From NCBI GenBank assembly GCA_027924585.1, contig BSBM01000440.1:9170001-9234000 (forward strand): DNA of 64,000 bases, given 5' to 3'. The notes under the pieces were generated by a model. It saw only the letters and a list, made by a program, of their open reading frames with translations, did no database searches and had not been told where the DNA came from. A program made the position numbers and the translations under genes. The DNA is from Larix kaempferi (lineage: Eukaryota > Streptophyta > Pinopsida > Pinales > Pinaceae). This document shows positions 47,067 through 58,249 of this stretch, piece after piece. Position 1 is the stretch's first letter, and the number at the start of each line of letters is the position of its first letter.

Positions 47067-49649
47067 ACAAGAATTAATTGACAAGAAATACATTCGACCT
47101 AGTGTTTCTCCTTGGGGAGCATTGGGCTTATTTGTAAAGAAGAAAGACATAACATTAAGATTATGCATATACTATCGAAAATTAAATCAAATGACTATTA
47201 AAAATCGGTATCCTTTACCCTGGATAGACAATCTATTCGATCAGTTTCAAGGGGAAACAATCTTTTCTAAAATAGATTTAAGGTTCGGTTCCCATCAGGT
47301 ACGGATTAAAGATGAAGACATCTTTAAAACTGCTTTTAGAAGTCGTTATGGTCATTACGAGTTTGTCGTAATTCCTTTTGGTTTAACAAACGCACCTGCA
47401 CCATTTATGAGTTTAGTGAATAGTATTTTCAACAACTACTTAGATAAATTCGTAGTCGTCTTCATCGACAACATATTGATTTATTCAAAGAAAGAACCAG
47501 AACATGAAGAACACTTAAAAATAGTTCTACAAATTTTAAGAGAACAGCAACTATTTGCTAAGTTTAGCAAGTGCGATTTCTATAAAGACAAAATTCAATA
47601 TCTAGGACACATAGTGTCTAAAGATGGAATATTTTTCGACCCCGACAAGGTTAAGGCTATCACTGAATGGCCAGTTCCTAAAAATGTAACAGACATAAGA
47701 TCATTCATGGGGATTATGGGTTACTATCGGAAATTTATTGAAGGATTTTCTAAAATAGCTTAGCCCATAACTTCACTACAGAAGAAAGGTAAAAATTTTG
47801 ACTGGATTTCATCCTATGCACCGACACATGTAATGAAGGATTAGGTGGGGTACTATTTCAAGAAAATAATGTCCTGGCCTATGAATCTACGAAATTAAAA
47901 GAACATGAAAAAAATTATGCTACACACAATCTAGAACTTGCTGTAATTATACATGCATTAAAGATGTGGAGACACTACCTCATCAGAATAAATGTTTTGC
48001 TAATGTCAGATAACATTAGCCTAAAATACTTATTTGATCAATAGAATTTAAACGCTAGACAAGCAAGGTGGCTGTCATTCTTAAGCAAATATGACTTCGA
48101 GATAAAGCATATAGAAGGAAAAGAACACAAAGTTGCAGATGCTTTAAGTCGTCATGCAAATTTATTATTTGTGAGCAACAGTTACTAATCTGATTTAGAG
48201 AATCATATTTTAAATGCAGAAAATTCTAATAGAGAGTACCACAATTTAAAGGAAAAGATTGTTGAAAATGAAAATAACCAGATAAAAACAGATTTCCATT
48301 TAAATGAAAGAGGGTTATTGCTGCATAAAAATAGATTGTACATACCAAATAAAATAGAAGCTAAATTAATAGTCATGAATGAGTTAAACAAATGAGCGTA
48401 TTCAAGACATCCTAGATACCAGAAGATGATCACCATGATTCGAAAAGGCTTCTTTTGGCCCAACATGAAGAATGAAGTAGCAGAATACTTAGCTCATTGC
48501 ATAGAATGCCAACAAGTCAAGACTAAACACCAAAATCCAGTTGGGTTATTACAGCCGCTGCCCATTCCAGAATGGAAATGGGAAATAATCAACATGGACT
48601 TTATAATTGGCCTGCCTAAAATTTTTAGACAACACGACTCAATTGTGGTCATAGTCGATAAATTAAGCAAAACAACTCACTTTATTCTAGTAAAATCTAC
48701 TTATAAGGCTGTTAACATTGCAGATATATTTATGAAAGAGATCTTTAGTTTACATGGTGTACCAAAGGTAATAATCTCAGACAGAGATGTAAAATTTACA
48801 GGTAATTTCTGGAAATCTTTGTTTAAAGGGTTAGGTACTGAGTTGAATTTCAATACTGTGTATCATCCACAAATGGATGGTCTGACTGAAAGTGTAAACC
48901 AAGTCCTAGAGGACATGCTAAGAATGTATGTAATGGACAAACCAGGTAAGTGGGAAGACTACCTACACTTAGTAGAATTTGCTCACAATAATCATTTTCA
49001 AGTATCAGTTGGTATGAGTCCCTTTGAAATTCTATATGGACATAAATGTAATATGTCCATTTCATGGAGCAGTCGAATAGACCGATTAATGTTAGGACTT
49101 GAATTGTTAAAAGATATGGAACTAACCGTGAAGTAGGTACAACAAAATTTGAAGGCTTCCCAAGACAAGCATAGAATTTATGCTAACTTAAAAAGAACTC
49201 ATCGAGAGTTCCAGGTAGGCAAGCATGTGTATGTAAAGGTAAGGCCCAAGAAAATCTCCTTAAGGTTGGGCAGGTATTCCAAATTGGAACCCATGTGTTG
49301 TGGGCCATTTGAAATTTTGGCTAAAGTAGGGCCAATAGCATATCAGTTAGCCCTACCACCTACTATTAAAGTACATGATTTTTTTCACATTTCCATTTTA
49401 AATAAGTATGTTCACGACACTACTCATGTGATTGATTGGGATGTTATACAGGTGGAACTTGAGGGAGACTTCCAGGTGGGACCGAAGCGTATCCTCGACA
49501 AAAGAGAACTTCTACTTTGGAATCATACCATCGGACAAGTTAAGGTGAAATGGAAGCACCTTAGTCTGGAAGAGTACACTTGGGAGTTGGAAAGTGATAT
49601 GCGGGATGCATATCCAATCCTATTCCTGGACGAAGAAATGGAAGAATAA
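47067..49649 (+). pseudogene. Chromovirus pol: RT, RNase H, integrase, chromodomain-like tail
   Basis: This continues the reading broken at 34913. Reverse transcriptase is open at 47122-47763 ([36 protein letters not shown]). Its catalytic pair reads IDN at 47464-47472 instead of IDD. RNase H (47800-48170) is present with EGLGGVLF and HKVADALSRH, but lacks roughly 100 bp at the junction after KKGKNFDW. Integrase runs from about 48390 with HCIECQQVK, MDFIIGLP, IISDRDVKF and HPQMDGLTESVNQ, so all three catalytic acids are present. After a stop near 49135 the C-terminal part at 49149-49649 has FHISILNKY and a chromodomain-like VKVKWKHLSLEEYTWELE near its end, which in chromoviruses binds histone marks and guides integration. 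Confidence 0.93.
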
Positions 49650-49687
49650 AGAAAGAAAAATAAGAACACTGAGGACGGTGTTATCCT

Positions 49688-49702
49688 TTAAGAGGAGGTG
49701 TA
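49688..49702 (+). other. Polypurine tract of the chromovirus
   Basis: TTAAGAGGAGGTGTA lies directly before the 3' LTR and about 40 bp after the pol stop. Confidence 0.8.
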
Positions 49703-51157
49703 TGTAATAAACCAGGATTTATAAATGATTATTAAATGCTTTTTTGAATATTTTAATTTATTTTATTTTAAAATATTTTTGACAAGAAGTCAAAAATAAA
49801 ACAATGTAATGGATTATTCCTTTATTAATAAAAATACATAAGGGGGGAAAGAAATGAAATAGTTGTTGCATGAGTGATTGCTGACCCATAAGAGGAAAAG
49901 CCAAGTGGTTGAAGCTATTGAGTGAGAACTCAAGGTGCAGGAGGCATCTTCCCCAAAATCAGGTCACAACTCCTAGTTGAGTTCTAAAGAGCAGGAGGCT
50001 CATAAATGACCAAGTCCTAGGAAAAATACTATATAATAGTATGTCCATAAGCAGCAGGTGGATAGGATTGGATGGGGATTGAATCTAATAATACAATAGA
50101 TGGCGCATTAGTTTGATTTTTCTCTTGTGGTTCATCGATCAGGCTTGAGGTTTCTGGAGCAAGTGAGACTTGGATGCTCTAGGAGTTGTTTGGGAGGAAC
50201 GGTCGTTTCATTTTTGTGTTCCTGACAGTAGTGCCAGGTTCCTTGTTCTGTTTTCTTACTTATATAAATACTATAGTAGGATTTTTTAATTCTGTTATGA
50301 GTTGCATCTAACCCTTGGAGGAAATTCCTTTTTAGCATCTAAATAGTGAAAATATTTGTATTTATACATCTCTGCAACATTTTTCTATTATGTGCAAATT
50401 AAAATCATCTGTCGTATTACTATTTATATAACAAAGTAATCATAATTAGTTCGTATATAATTTTACACATCGCTGCTTTGATTTAAATACCTTTTCGATG
50501 TTCTTTTCAAATGTAAATCTATTCTATCGTATCGAGATCTAAATTCTTTTGTTGTACTTTTCCAATGATTTTTTTTTTGTCAAAATCCTTATCTACAGGA
50601 TATTAACCATAAATAATGTTTTGCTAATAGATCTTTGTTTTCAATTCGAGTTAGTTAAAGTTTCAAACATAATCATATATTATTCAACCGTGTTAACCAA
50701 GCCATAACAAGATCGCAAAGTAAGGTAAGTATAGCTTATTAGCTTAGATAATTGTTTCCTTCTGCTAACTAGAAACTTAAAATAGCAATTTACTAAGATC
50801 GGGTCTAGAGCTGAGAGGTCTCTATTCAGAAATAAAAACTTTCTTTTTAATCAAAATATTCCTTTTCCTTTCATTTCTACAAAACCTCGTTATAGATCAA
50901 AAGGCCAGATCTGAAGGAATCATTACTGAAACTACAAACTACAATGCAATAATAATTATTATAAATAGTTAACTCTTCAAACCATCGAAATATTTAAATA
51001 TTTATAGTATGCATTCTTTAACTAAGTGACAGCCTGACGAATGTCTAATTCTTTAAACAGAAAAAGGAAATCGTGGTCCCCTACACATAAGTCGCATAAT
51101 ATATTTACGGTTGTATAACTAAGTAGTGCCACAACCCAACTCATTTGCATGGTAGTA

Positions 51158-51542
51158 TGTTAGGAACCTATGTAAACCCTTCTCTTTACTATGTTAGTAT
51201 ATTGTTATTGGACGCATATGCTTTGTAAGTCGTCCCGTAGTATTTGTTGATCCGTAGTTTATATTAGCCCATAGTATTGACCCATAGTATTGGACGCATA
51301 TGCTTTGTAAGTCGTCCCGTAGTATTATATGCCTCATGGTTTTGACTCATGGTATTGGGCATAGACTTAGTATATAAGTGTGTGTTGGGGTCATTGAAGG
51401 CACCGTGAAGTTAATTGTATTGAGCTTGCTCAAAGGAGGTTGCCCCCTCGAAGTGGCCCGTGATCAATATAAAAGTGATTTTGTTCTATTATTTCTGCTA
51501 TTTCGCATATTCTTAGTAATTAATTGTTGCAGGTGCATCTCA
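51158..51542 (+). repeat. 5' LTR of the nested gypsy element
   Basis: It begins TGTTAGGAACC and ends CATCTCA. A 34-bp phrase around CATATGCTTTGTAAGTCG occurs twice inside. TATATAAGTG at 51371-51380 is a likely TATA box. Confidence 0.95.
51371..51380 (+). promoter_or_regulatory. TATA box in the nested gypsy LTR
   Basis: TATATAAGTG is conserved in the 3' LTR at 55691-55700. It leaves about 160 bp of LTR downstream, a normal R-U5 size. Confidence 0.5.
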
Positions 51543-51544
51543 TT

Positions 51545-51556
51545 TGGTATCAGAGC
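51545..51556 (+). other. Primer-binding site of the nested gypsy element
   Basis: An exact TGGTATCAGAGC lies two bases after the 5' LTR. Confidence 0.93.
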
Positions 51557-52928
51557 ACTTTCCTAGGCACAAGTGGGAATTTTTTTTCTTTTTTTCGGCG
51601 GCAACTTTCAGATCAATTTCTGAAAATTTCTGCACAAAATCATAAGAAACCGATTGCATATCTGAATTCTTCTTTCAAAAATACATAGTTTCAAAAAACA
51701 AATCATCTCATTTGGAGTTCTAAAAGTGGAGATATCGCGGATTTAAAATCAGCAATTTTTCAGAATTTCGGTGACGGCCGCGGAAATTGCGGCGAGAAAA
51801 TATTTTGACCGAGTACTCAGATTTCTATTCCGCTTTCATAGATAGAAGCAGAGTGGTTGTTCCAGTTTCGGAAACATGCTATATTAGCGATTCTGAGCAA
51901 TATAGATCTGGGTTTTGAACATTGGGTGGAATTTCTGCCCAAATTTTTTCTATTGCAGGTTCGGATTTGGGAATTATCCCTATCCGCTTAACTTTGGTAA
52001 GTACTTGGGCATAATCCCTAAAACTTATTGTGAGGAGTACCACATGAACCTTGAAGTAGCTAGCCCATTGAGAGGACCTGCCAGCGAAAAGGTCAACGAC
52101 CCCTACCTGATTGACTAGTTCCCACCCGTGAGGTAAACCAGGAGCTGTCGTTTGTGGCAAAGCGGTTATCAGTTTTACCTGAGCCATGGAGTGAGGGGTA
52201 CTGCCCCAATACGCAAGCCGTCAGACAGCATTAGTGGTCGAGTGAAACCCCTGAACAGTTAGGAAGCCGCACATACCTGGGGTCCATATCTACTTTCAGC
52301 TGAACTATTGTTGATCACTGTTGCGCCGTTTCAGATCCATTTGCAAGCCATTCTAGATTCAGCCGTTTTCAATCCATTCGGCGTTGTTCCAGATCCCTTT
52401 CGAGCCGTAGCCGCTCCAGTCTGATAAAAATAAAAAAAAATAAAAAAAAAAATTCAGTTTTTTCTCCATATCTCCCTTATTTAAGAGTATAAAATTTAGT
52501 TTTTTCTCCATATCTCCCTTATTTTTACTCTGTTTCCCTTGAAATTTTTGGGGAACCCCTGTCATCCCATTCTGCATATTTCATTCTTAAGGACCCTATC
52601 CCCAATTCCCCTTCCCAAATCCCGAAATCCCACATTTGTCTATTTTTAGGGTTTGCCATAACTTCCTCAGATTTCACCCAATCGCCTTCAAATTTTACCA
52701 CAGAGTTCCTTTCTGAACTCTGCTTCTTTGTCCCTCTCTGCCAAATTTTCTCATTCTATCACCCCACTTCTGAAATCCCCCTTTTTGCTTTCTTGTCCTT
52801 TCGACAGTGTCCAAAATCTAGTCAAACCCCAATTACCCATCATATTGTTTCCCCAATCCAAATTTCCCTTTACTAAATCAGCTTCTGTTTGTGTTTTTCT
52901 ACCCATTCCACAAAAAAAAAAAAAAAAA
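51557..52928 (+). other. Leader of the nested gypsy element
   Basis: About 1.4 kb lies between primer site and gag. It contains an A-rich block at 52426-52450, a ~40 bp direct duplication (CTCCATATCTCCCTTATTT near 52463 and 52506) and an A18 tract that ends in the gag ATG. No gene is recognised. Confidence 0.7.
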
Positions 52929-53966
52929 ATGGTTATGGTTGTCACCCATGCAGGAGCAAACACCATGGAGGAAGCACTTGCAGCCATCCAAACCAAACTC
53001 CAAGATCTGGATGAAAAATTTCTTAGCCTCCATCTTCAGCATTCAGCCATGAACAATAATCGACAGCCAGAATCTTTTGCAGCCACCGGGTTCTCTTCTT
53101 CCAACAATTTTCGTGGGCCGAAGCTTGATTTTCCTCGCTTCAATGGTACTGATCCGACTGGATGGATATACCAAGCAGAACAATATTTCAGTCTGCATAA
53201 TACTTTTGATGTCCAGAAAGTTCCACTTGCATCCTTTCATTTGGAACAGGAAGCCCTTCAATGGTACCGTTGGTACATCAAAGCTCATCCCGAGCCAAAC
53301 TGGACAGATTTTTGCCAACTCATTTTTCCACGATTTGGCCCTAGTGCTTTTGATGATTTCACAGGAGCACTCACTAAACTTCACCAAATTGGCACAGTGA
53401 GAGAGTATCAGACAGAATTTGAGAAATTGGCCAATCACACAGAAGGATTGTCTGATGAATTCTACAGGAGTTGTTTTATAAGTGGTCTCAAGGATGAAAT
53501 TCGCTCAGAGGTCAAAATGTTTTGTCCCAACACAATGATGGAAGTACTAGGGTTGGCTAAGCTGGCTGAGGACAAGATTGCAGCTCAACAACGCTCCAAA
53601 CCCACCCTTGTTTCCTTCAGAAATATGGGTTCCCAACGACCTCCCATCACGCCTTCTCCTCAACCAACTCCTATCAAGCATTTGTTTGAAATAGAAATGC
53701 AGGCACGCCGAGAAAAAGTGCTTTGCTATAATTGTGATGAGAAATTCACTTGGGGACATAGATGTGTTCAACAAAAGCTCTATCTCTTGGATGTGGATTC
53801 TCCGCTTGCCTTAGAACTTGGTGAAGCAGCTATAGCTACAGTGGATGATCAGATCGACATTCAACACCCGCCTATTGACACCCCATTTCAGGACGACCCA
53901 CCTGAGATCTCTCTCCATGCTGTAACCGACGTCACCACCCCACAAACAATGCGGGTCAGGAGATAA
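52929..53966 (+). CDS. Gag of the nested gypsy element
   Basis: I chose ATG 52929 because it sits at the end of an A18 tract and the protein before it (the same frame is open from 52728) is low-complexity leader. The product is 345 residues. An N-terminal coiled segment (MEEALAAIQTKLQDLDEKF) precedes the retrotransposon Gag domain at about residues 70-225 (GWIYQAEQYFSLHNT, ALQWYRWYIKAHP, FDDFTGALTKLHQIGTV, FISGLKDEIRSEV). A zinc-knuckle-like CYNCDEKFTWGHRC follows near residue 265. It ends at TAA 53964, but the same frame then reads the protease, so the ancestral protein was probably a Gag-Pol fusion and this stop a mutation. Gag forms the particle and binds element RNA. Confidence 0.88.
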   Translation: MVMVVTHAGANTMEEALAAIQTKLQDLDEKFLSLHLQHSAMNNNRQPESFAATGFSSSNNFRGPKLDFPRFNGTDPTGWIYQAEQYFSLHNTFDVQKVPLASFHLEQEALQWYRWYIKAHPEPNWTDFCQLIFPRFGPSAFDDFTGALTKLHQIGTVREYQTEFEKLANHTEGLSDEFYRSCFISGLKDEIRSEVKMFCPNTMMEVLGLAKLAEDKIAAQQRSKPTLVSFRNMGSQRPPITPSPQPTPIKHLFEIEMQARREKVLCYNCDEKFTWGHRCVQQKLYLLDVDSPLALELGEAAIATVDDQIDIQHPPIDTPFQDDPPEISLHAVTDVTTPQTMRVRR

Positions 53967-55415
53967 TTCAAGAAGCTCTCTCTTACCATACTCATTGATT
54001 CTGGTAGCACTCATAACTTCATTGACCCTCGGATTGCCAAATAGGCTGATTGTTTTGTCCATCCTTGCTCCAGCTTTGAAGTCATGGTTGCCAATGGGGG
54101 CACCTTACCTTGCAAGGGGAAGTGTCACAATGTGCGTATCTCTATGGAAGATTATAACCTACGCTCTGACATGTTTGCCTTGCCCTTAGGCGGATGTGAT
54201 GTGGTTTTGGGCGTTCAATGGTTACGCACACTTGGCCCCATCTTATGGGATTTTGCTGAACTTTGGATGCGGTTTAAATTCAATGGGGCACAACACAAAT
54301 TTATGGTCTTACAACCAAGGTCTCTCTACATCATCAGTTCACATCTCCTAGAAAAAATCCTTAAGAAGAATTCACATGGTGTCATCGCTCAGCTCAATTC
54401 CATTCAGATGCACCCATCAACAGTCTCCACTACTTCCTTGGATAGATATGCAGGTATCTTTGCTGAACCAATGCACTTGCTACCTTCATGAGACCTTTCC
54501 GGTAAGAATTTAGCCACATCTACCTCTCAGCAGGAAATGATGGCTATTTTGCATGCAATACAGGAGTGGCAGCCATACCGATTAGGGAATTATTTCTGCA
54601 TCAAGATTGATCTCCCGAGTCTGGAAAATTTCTTGGAACAATGCGTCTCCTCCCCAACACACCTGAAATGGGTTATCCACCTCATGGGTTATCCCTATGT
54701 GATCACTTACAAGAAGGGTAAGGACAATATGGTGGAAGATGCTCCTTCTTGCACAATTGATGACCCAATTTCTCTTACAACTCTTTCTCTGCTTGTTCCA
54801 AATTGGGTGAAATATGTTCAATAGGGCTCTCTCTTCTATGAACTCCATGCTTCTTAATCAACAGGGCACTCTGGGTTCTGCAACAGGTATGACCAAGAAC
54901 AATGTAACTTCTTTTGGTAGGGACTAAAAATGACAATTCAACAGATGGTGGCTGACAATGATACTTTCCAAGTCAACAAGGGTGAAACGACACTCCTTTC
55001 GGGATTGCTCAAACCCTTTCCCATCCCTAAAAAGCTTTGGCCAACTATTTCTATGGATTTCCTAGCAGTGCTCTGGTGGTACAATACCACATCTCACAGA
55101 ACACCATATGAAGCGGTCTATGGACACACAGCGCCAGTTCTTCTTCCATACACCCTTAGCAGCTCCCCAGTTTAGGCAATTGACTCGGTTCTTCGAAACC
55201 GCAATCAGATTCTTCTCATTCTGCAGGACAATCTTCACATGGACAGAATTGGCTTGAATCAACAAGCCGATCAGCACCATTCTGAGCTCATTTTCCACGC
55301 AGCTGACAGGGTTTTTCTTCATCTACATCCTTCCAAGCAATCCTCCTTGACACTCCAAAGGCATCAATGGCCTAAAATGCAACCCGAGGATGCTACCGGG
55401 GAACCACTCCTTTAG
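53967..55415 (+). pseudogene. Deleted pol of the nested gypsy element
   Basis: Protease comes first in the gag frame: ILIDSGSTHNFIDPRIAK with an intact DSG, then GCDVVLGVQWLRTLGP; a TAG follows IAK. After MHLLPS (54490) the whole reverse transcriptase is absent and the sequence jumps into RNase H (EMMAILHAIQEWQPYRLGNY, KKGKDNMVEDAPS) at 54530-54760. A remnant of the integrase zinc region and start of the core follows to ISMDFLAV near 55065. It then joins directly to LWWYNTTSHRTPYEAVYG, skipping most of the catalytic core, and ends in decayed C-terminal sequence. Polymerase and integrase activity are both lost by deletion. Confidence 0.88.
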
Positions 55416-55462
55416 CTTCTACAGCAATTTCTCCAACCAAAGCTTTGAGGACAAAGCTTTTT

Positions 55463-55477
55463 CTAAGGGAGAGGGGA
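55463..55477 (+). other. Polypurine tract of the nested gypsy element
   Basis: CTAAGGGAGAGGGGA lies directly before the 3' LTR. Confidence 0.88.
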
Positions 55478-55862
55478 TGTTAGGAACCTATGTAAACCCT
55501 TCTCTTTACTATGTTAGTATATTGTTATTGGATGCATATGCTTTGTAAGTCATCCCGTAGTATTTGTTGATCCGTAGTTTATATTAGCCCATAGTATTGA
55601 CCCATAGTATTTGACGCATATGCTTTGTAAGTCGTCCCGTAGTATTATATGTCCCATGGTTTTGACTCATGGTATTGGGCATAGACTTAGTATATAAGTG
55701 TGTTTTGAGGTCATTGAAGGCACCGTGAAGTTAATTGTATTGAGCTTGCTCAAAGGAGGTTGCCCCCTTGAAGTGGCCCGTGATCAATATAAAAGTGATT
55801 CTGTTCTATTATTTCTGCTATTTCGCATATTCTTAGTAATTAATTGTTGCAGGTGCATCTCA
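55478..55862 (+). repeat. 3' LTR of the nested gypsy element
   Basis: It has the same length as the 5' copy with about nine substitutions and no indels. Confidence 0.95.
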
Positions 55863-57651
55863 TAGTAAGCCATCGTAGCATAGGAGTCGAGTTAATAAAT
55901 AATACAACAATCAATCAATATAACAATATTTATTAATTGGACAGATCGAGAATGGTTGTTCTAATCCTTCATCACAATAAGCATAGTAACAAAGAAGATT
56001 TAACAGACCGCAAATGTTAAACTAAGGGATTCACATCCCTGTAAATACAAGTTACCAAACGGTTAATTTAATGGACCAAAAAGTTAATTACAAAATTAGT
56101 AAAACTAGGAACCATCAACGATGGTAAATAAACAGAGTTTGGAAAACATTTACAAAGAAAACACTGAAACGAAGGCTACAAGACAAGTTTTGCATTTAAA
56201 ATAATAAACCATGAAATGACATCTATTTTAAACAATTAACTTATCTTATTGACAATTTCATACCTCCCTTCTCGTGGTTCCAAAACCCGCGCAGAGTTTC
56301 CTGTAGAAACCAACAAAGGATCATTTAGTTAGTAAGGGAACAAGTAAAACTCTTTTTCTTATATAGTTAATGGGTTTCAAGGCTCAGCTTGTCCTCACTT
56401 AGGCATTTTGAAATGCAGTCTTGGGAAGAGAAGACCCTATCACCATTTTGGAAGATGTCTTCACTCTGCATTTTTTCAAACCCACAGTTAGAATCCTTAC
56501 AACCTATGAAGTAAAATTTTAGATATTGAAGTAAAAATTACAATATTACCTATGCAAACTACAGATAGTGCCAGGGGTCGACTCTTCCTAAGCATCCTTA
56601 TCACTCCAGCTACCTGCAAAAAGATGTAAGCATTAAACCCCGAACTCGAATGTTGAAGAAACGTCATATTTGTTTTTGAAAATTTCTGAATTGAGTTAAG
56701 TTATTCTTACCTATCATATGGGTAGGATGAGGATGACTGAATTTGTGTGCTCCAGTCACAGCAACCAGCTGGTGGTGGCCTCCAAACCTCGTAAATACAT
56801 CAGTAAACAACCAAGTTAAAATTTCGTTAACCACATGCACATTTTTACACTATCAAATCCACTGAAAGCGCCATGAGTTCGTAGACCAACAATAAAAAAA
56901 TATAATGAAGGTTTCAAACAACCAAGCGATACATAAAAACCCTACCATCCCAATGTTGGATGGATGACTGGGATCTCTTTCCAGCATGAACCATAAAATC
57001 CTGGTTGCGCTGTAAACTCACTGCCAGGGTGGCATATTAAATTGTGCATTAATTTTACCATCAACCATAGTACAAAAACCAACAACCTCTAAGGTATGGA
57101 ACTCAAACCTTATCTTATTTATTTTAAACCAAAGTCTGACTATGGTAGAAACCCCATAGTGACCTTTACATTAAATAAATATTGTCCCAAGCCTTACACT
57201 TTGGACCATCATGTTAGCGCGCGTCATTTAGACTTTAGAACTTTAGCGTTTTTAACTTTGGGGTTAAGACTATAGTTATAGTTTTCCCACCTTCTACATT
57301 TATAAATAAAGGATTAAAGTATATGGTTAGGGAAAGGATCGAAAATCCAATCCTAACCTTAGGGATAAGCATGGCCCTTTGCAAATTAACAAGAAGAACA
57401 ATAATTTTAAACATCACCTGCAATTATATTGGCGATACGCCACCTTTGTGGTAAATCTTCCACCTCATTTACAACCTGTCCATAAACAGTATATAAATTC
57501 CATTAATGACTTATCAAACATGACGAACTTTAGTCTTACTCAAATAAAATGTAGAGATGTTATAAAGTATATCATAACATTAATGGATGTTTTCACGAAG
57601 TTACATACTTAAAAAAATAATTCTATTTATGGATTTTTGAGGCACATGACA

Positions 57652-57960
57652 CTTTCCAAGAGGAGTTCGTAACTTTCTATCATTTAAACCTGGATATATA
57701 TGCTTCTCAAGTGATCTACTACATCGGAGAAACTAATCTATCCAAAAATATCTACAAACCATATTGATATACATTTGTAGTTATCGAGTAAAGATCTAAT
57801 CCATGCAAAGAAAGGAAGTGAGCCATTCAAGTATGGGATTTCAAGCATTCTTGGAAGTCATCTGGAGCACGGAAATGACATAGTCAAATTAGATGCACAA
57901 GTTCCTTTATTTTTCTTATTTTCTTTGTTTTGTTGCTTATACATACAAATCTCATCCAAA
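57652..57960 (+). other. Leader of the older element displaced by the chromovirus
   Basis: It continues from the degraded primer site at 29568 once the chromovirus is removed. It has no coding features and leads into the next short frame. Confidence 0.4.
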
Positions 57961-58249
57961 TATGAACAATTCACCTCATATACCAAGAAATGATAAAGGA
58001 AGGCCTTGCACAATGACCCTACAAATCCTTGGTGATTACTTAGACCCTTTTGAGAAAAGTAGACAAGAGAGGGATGTTAAGTTTCAAACAGAGTTAGAGG
58101 CCATGTTTGAAAATAAATTTGCATACATGCTTCAAAATAAATTTCCTTCCATGCTTGAAAATTATTTTGCTGCTATGTTAGATAATAAATTTACATCCTT
58201 TGAAAACAAGATTCAAAAACAAATAGACAAGAAGTTAAAAATGATGTAG
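57961..58249 (+). pseudogene. N-terminal gag-like frame of the older element, family uncertain
   Basis: An open frame of 95 codons runs from the second ATG at 57961; the upstream ATG at 57893 adds a hydrophobic stretch that looks like leader. The protein contains three imperfect repeats of MLxNKFxxM type (YMLQNKFPSMLENYFAAMLDNKF) and ends in a Lys-rich coiled segment. Position just after a primer site and leader suggests gag. I do not recognise the family, and the frame breaks after 58249. Confidence 0.35.

Larger units (their letters stand above)
51158..55862 (+). mobile_element. Ty3/gypsy element with internal pol deletions, nested in the chromovirus LTR
   Basis: LTRs of 385 bp each (51158-51542, 55478-55862) are flanked by a perfect TAGTA duplication (51153-51157, 55863-55867). 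The order is PBS, leader, intact gag, protease, RNase H, partial integrase, polypurine tract. The reverse transcriptase and much of the integrase core are missing, so the 4.7 kb element is non-autonomous. I count about nine substitutions between the two LTRs (around 2%), which makes it younger than its chromovirus host. Confidence 0.94.
29592..57651 (+). mobile_element. Ty3/gypsy chromovirus (Tekay/Del-like), expanded by nested insertions
   Basis: A complete LTR element has ~3.2 kb LTRs (29592-32754 and 49703-57651), TG...CA termini and a 5-bp target duplication with one mismatch (TTTTC at 29587-29591, CTTTC at 57652-57656). The order is PBS, gag, protease, reverse transcriptase, RNase H, integrase, chromodomain-like tail, polypurine tract. 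Removing the two nested elements leaves about 11.2 kb. Long LTRs, the initiator-Met primer site and a C-terminal chromodomain fit the Tekay/Del branch. Many stops, a damaged RT motif and an RNase H deletion make it non-functional. Confidence 0.93.
49703..57651 (+). repeat. 3' LTR of the chromovirus, interrupted by a nested element
   Basis: It begins TGTAATAAACC and ends ATGACA. It is split at 51157/55868 by the gypsy element below; without that it is about 3.24 kb. It matches 29592-32754 with frequent substitutions and several indels. Confidence 0.93.
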
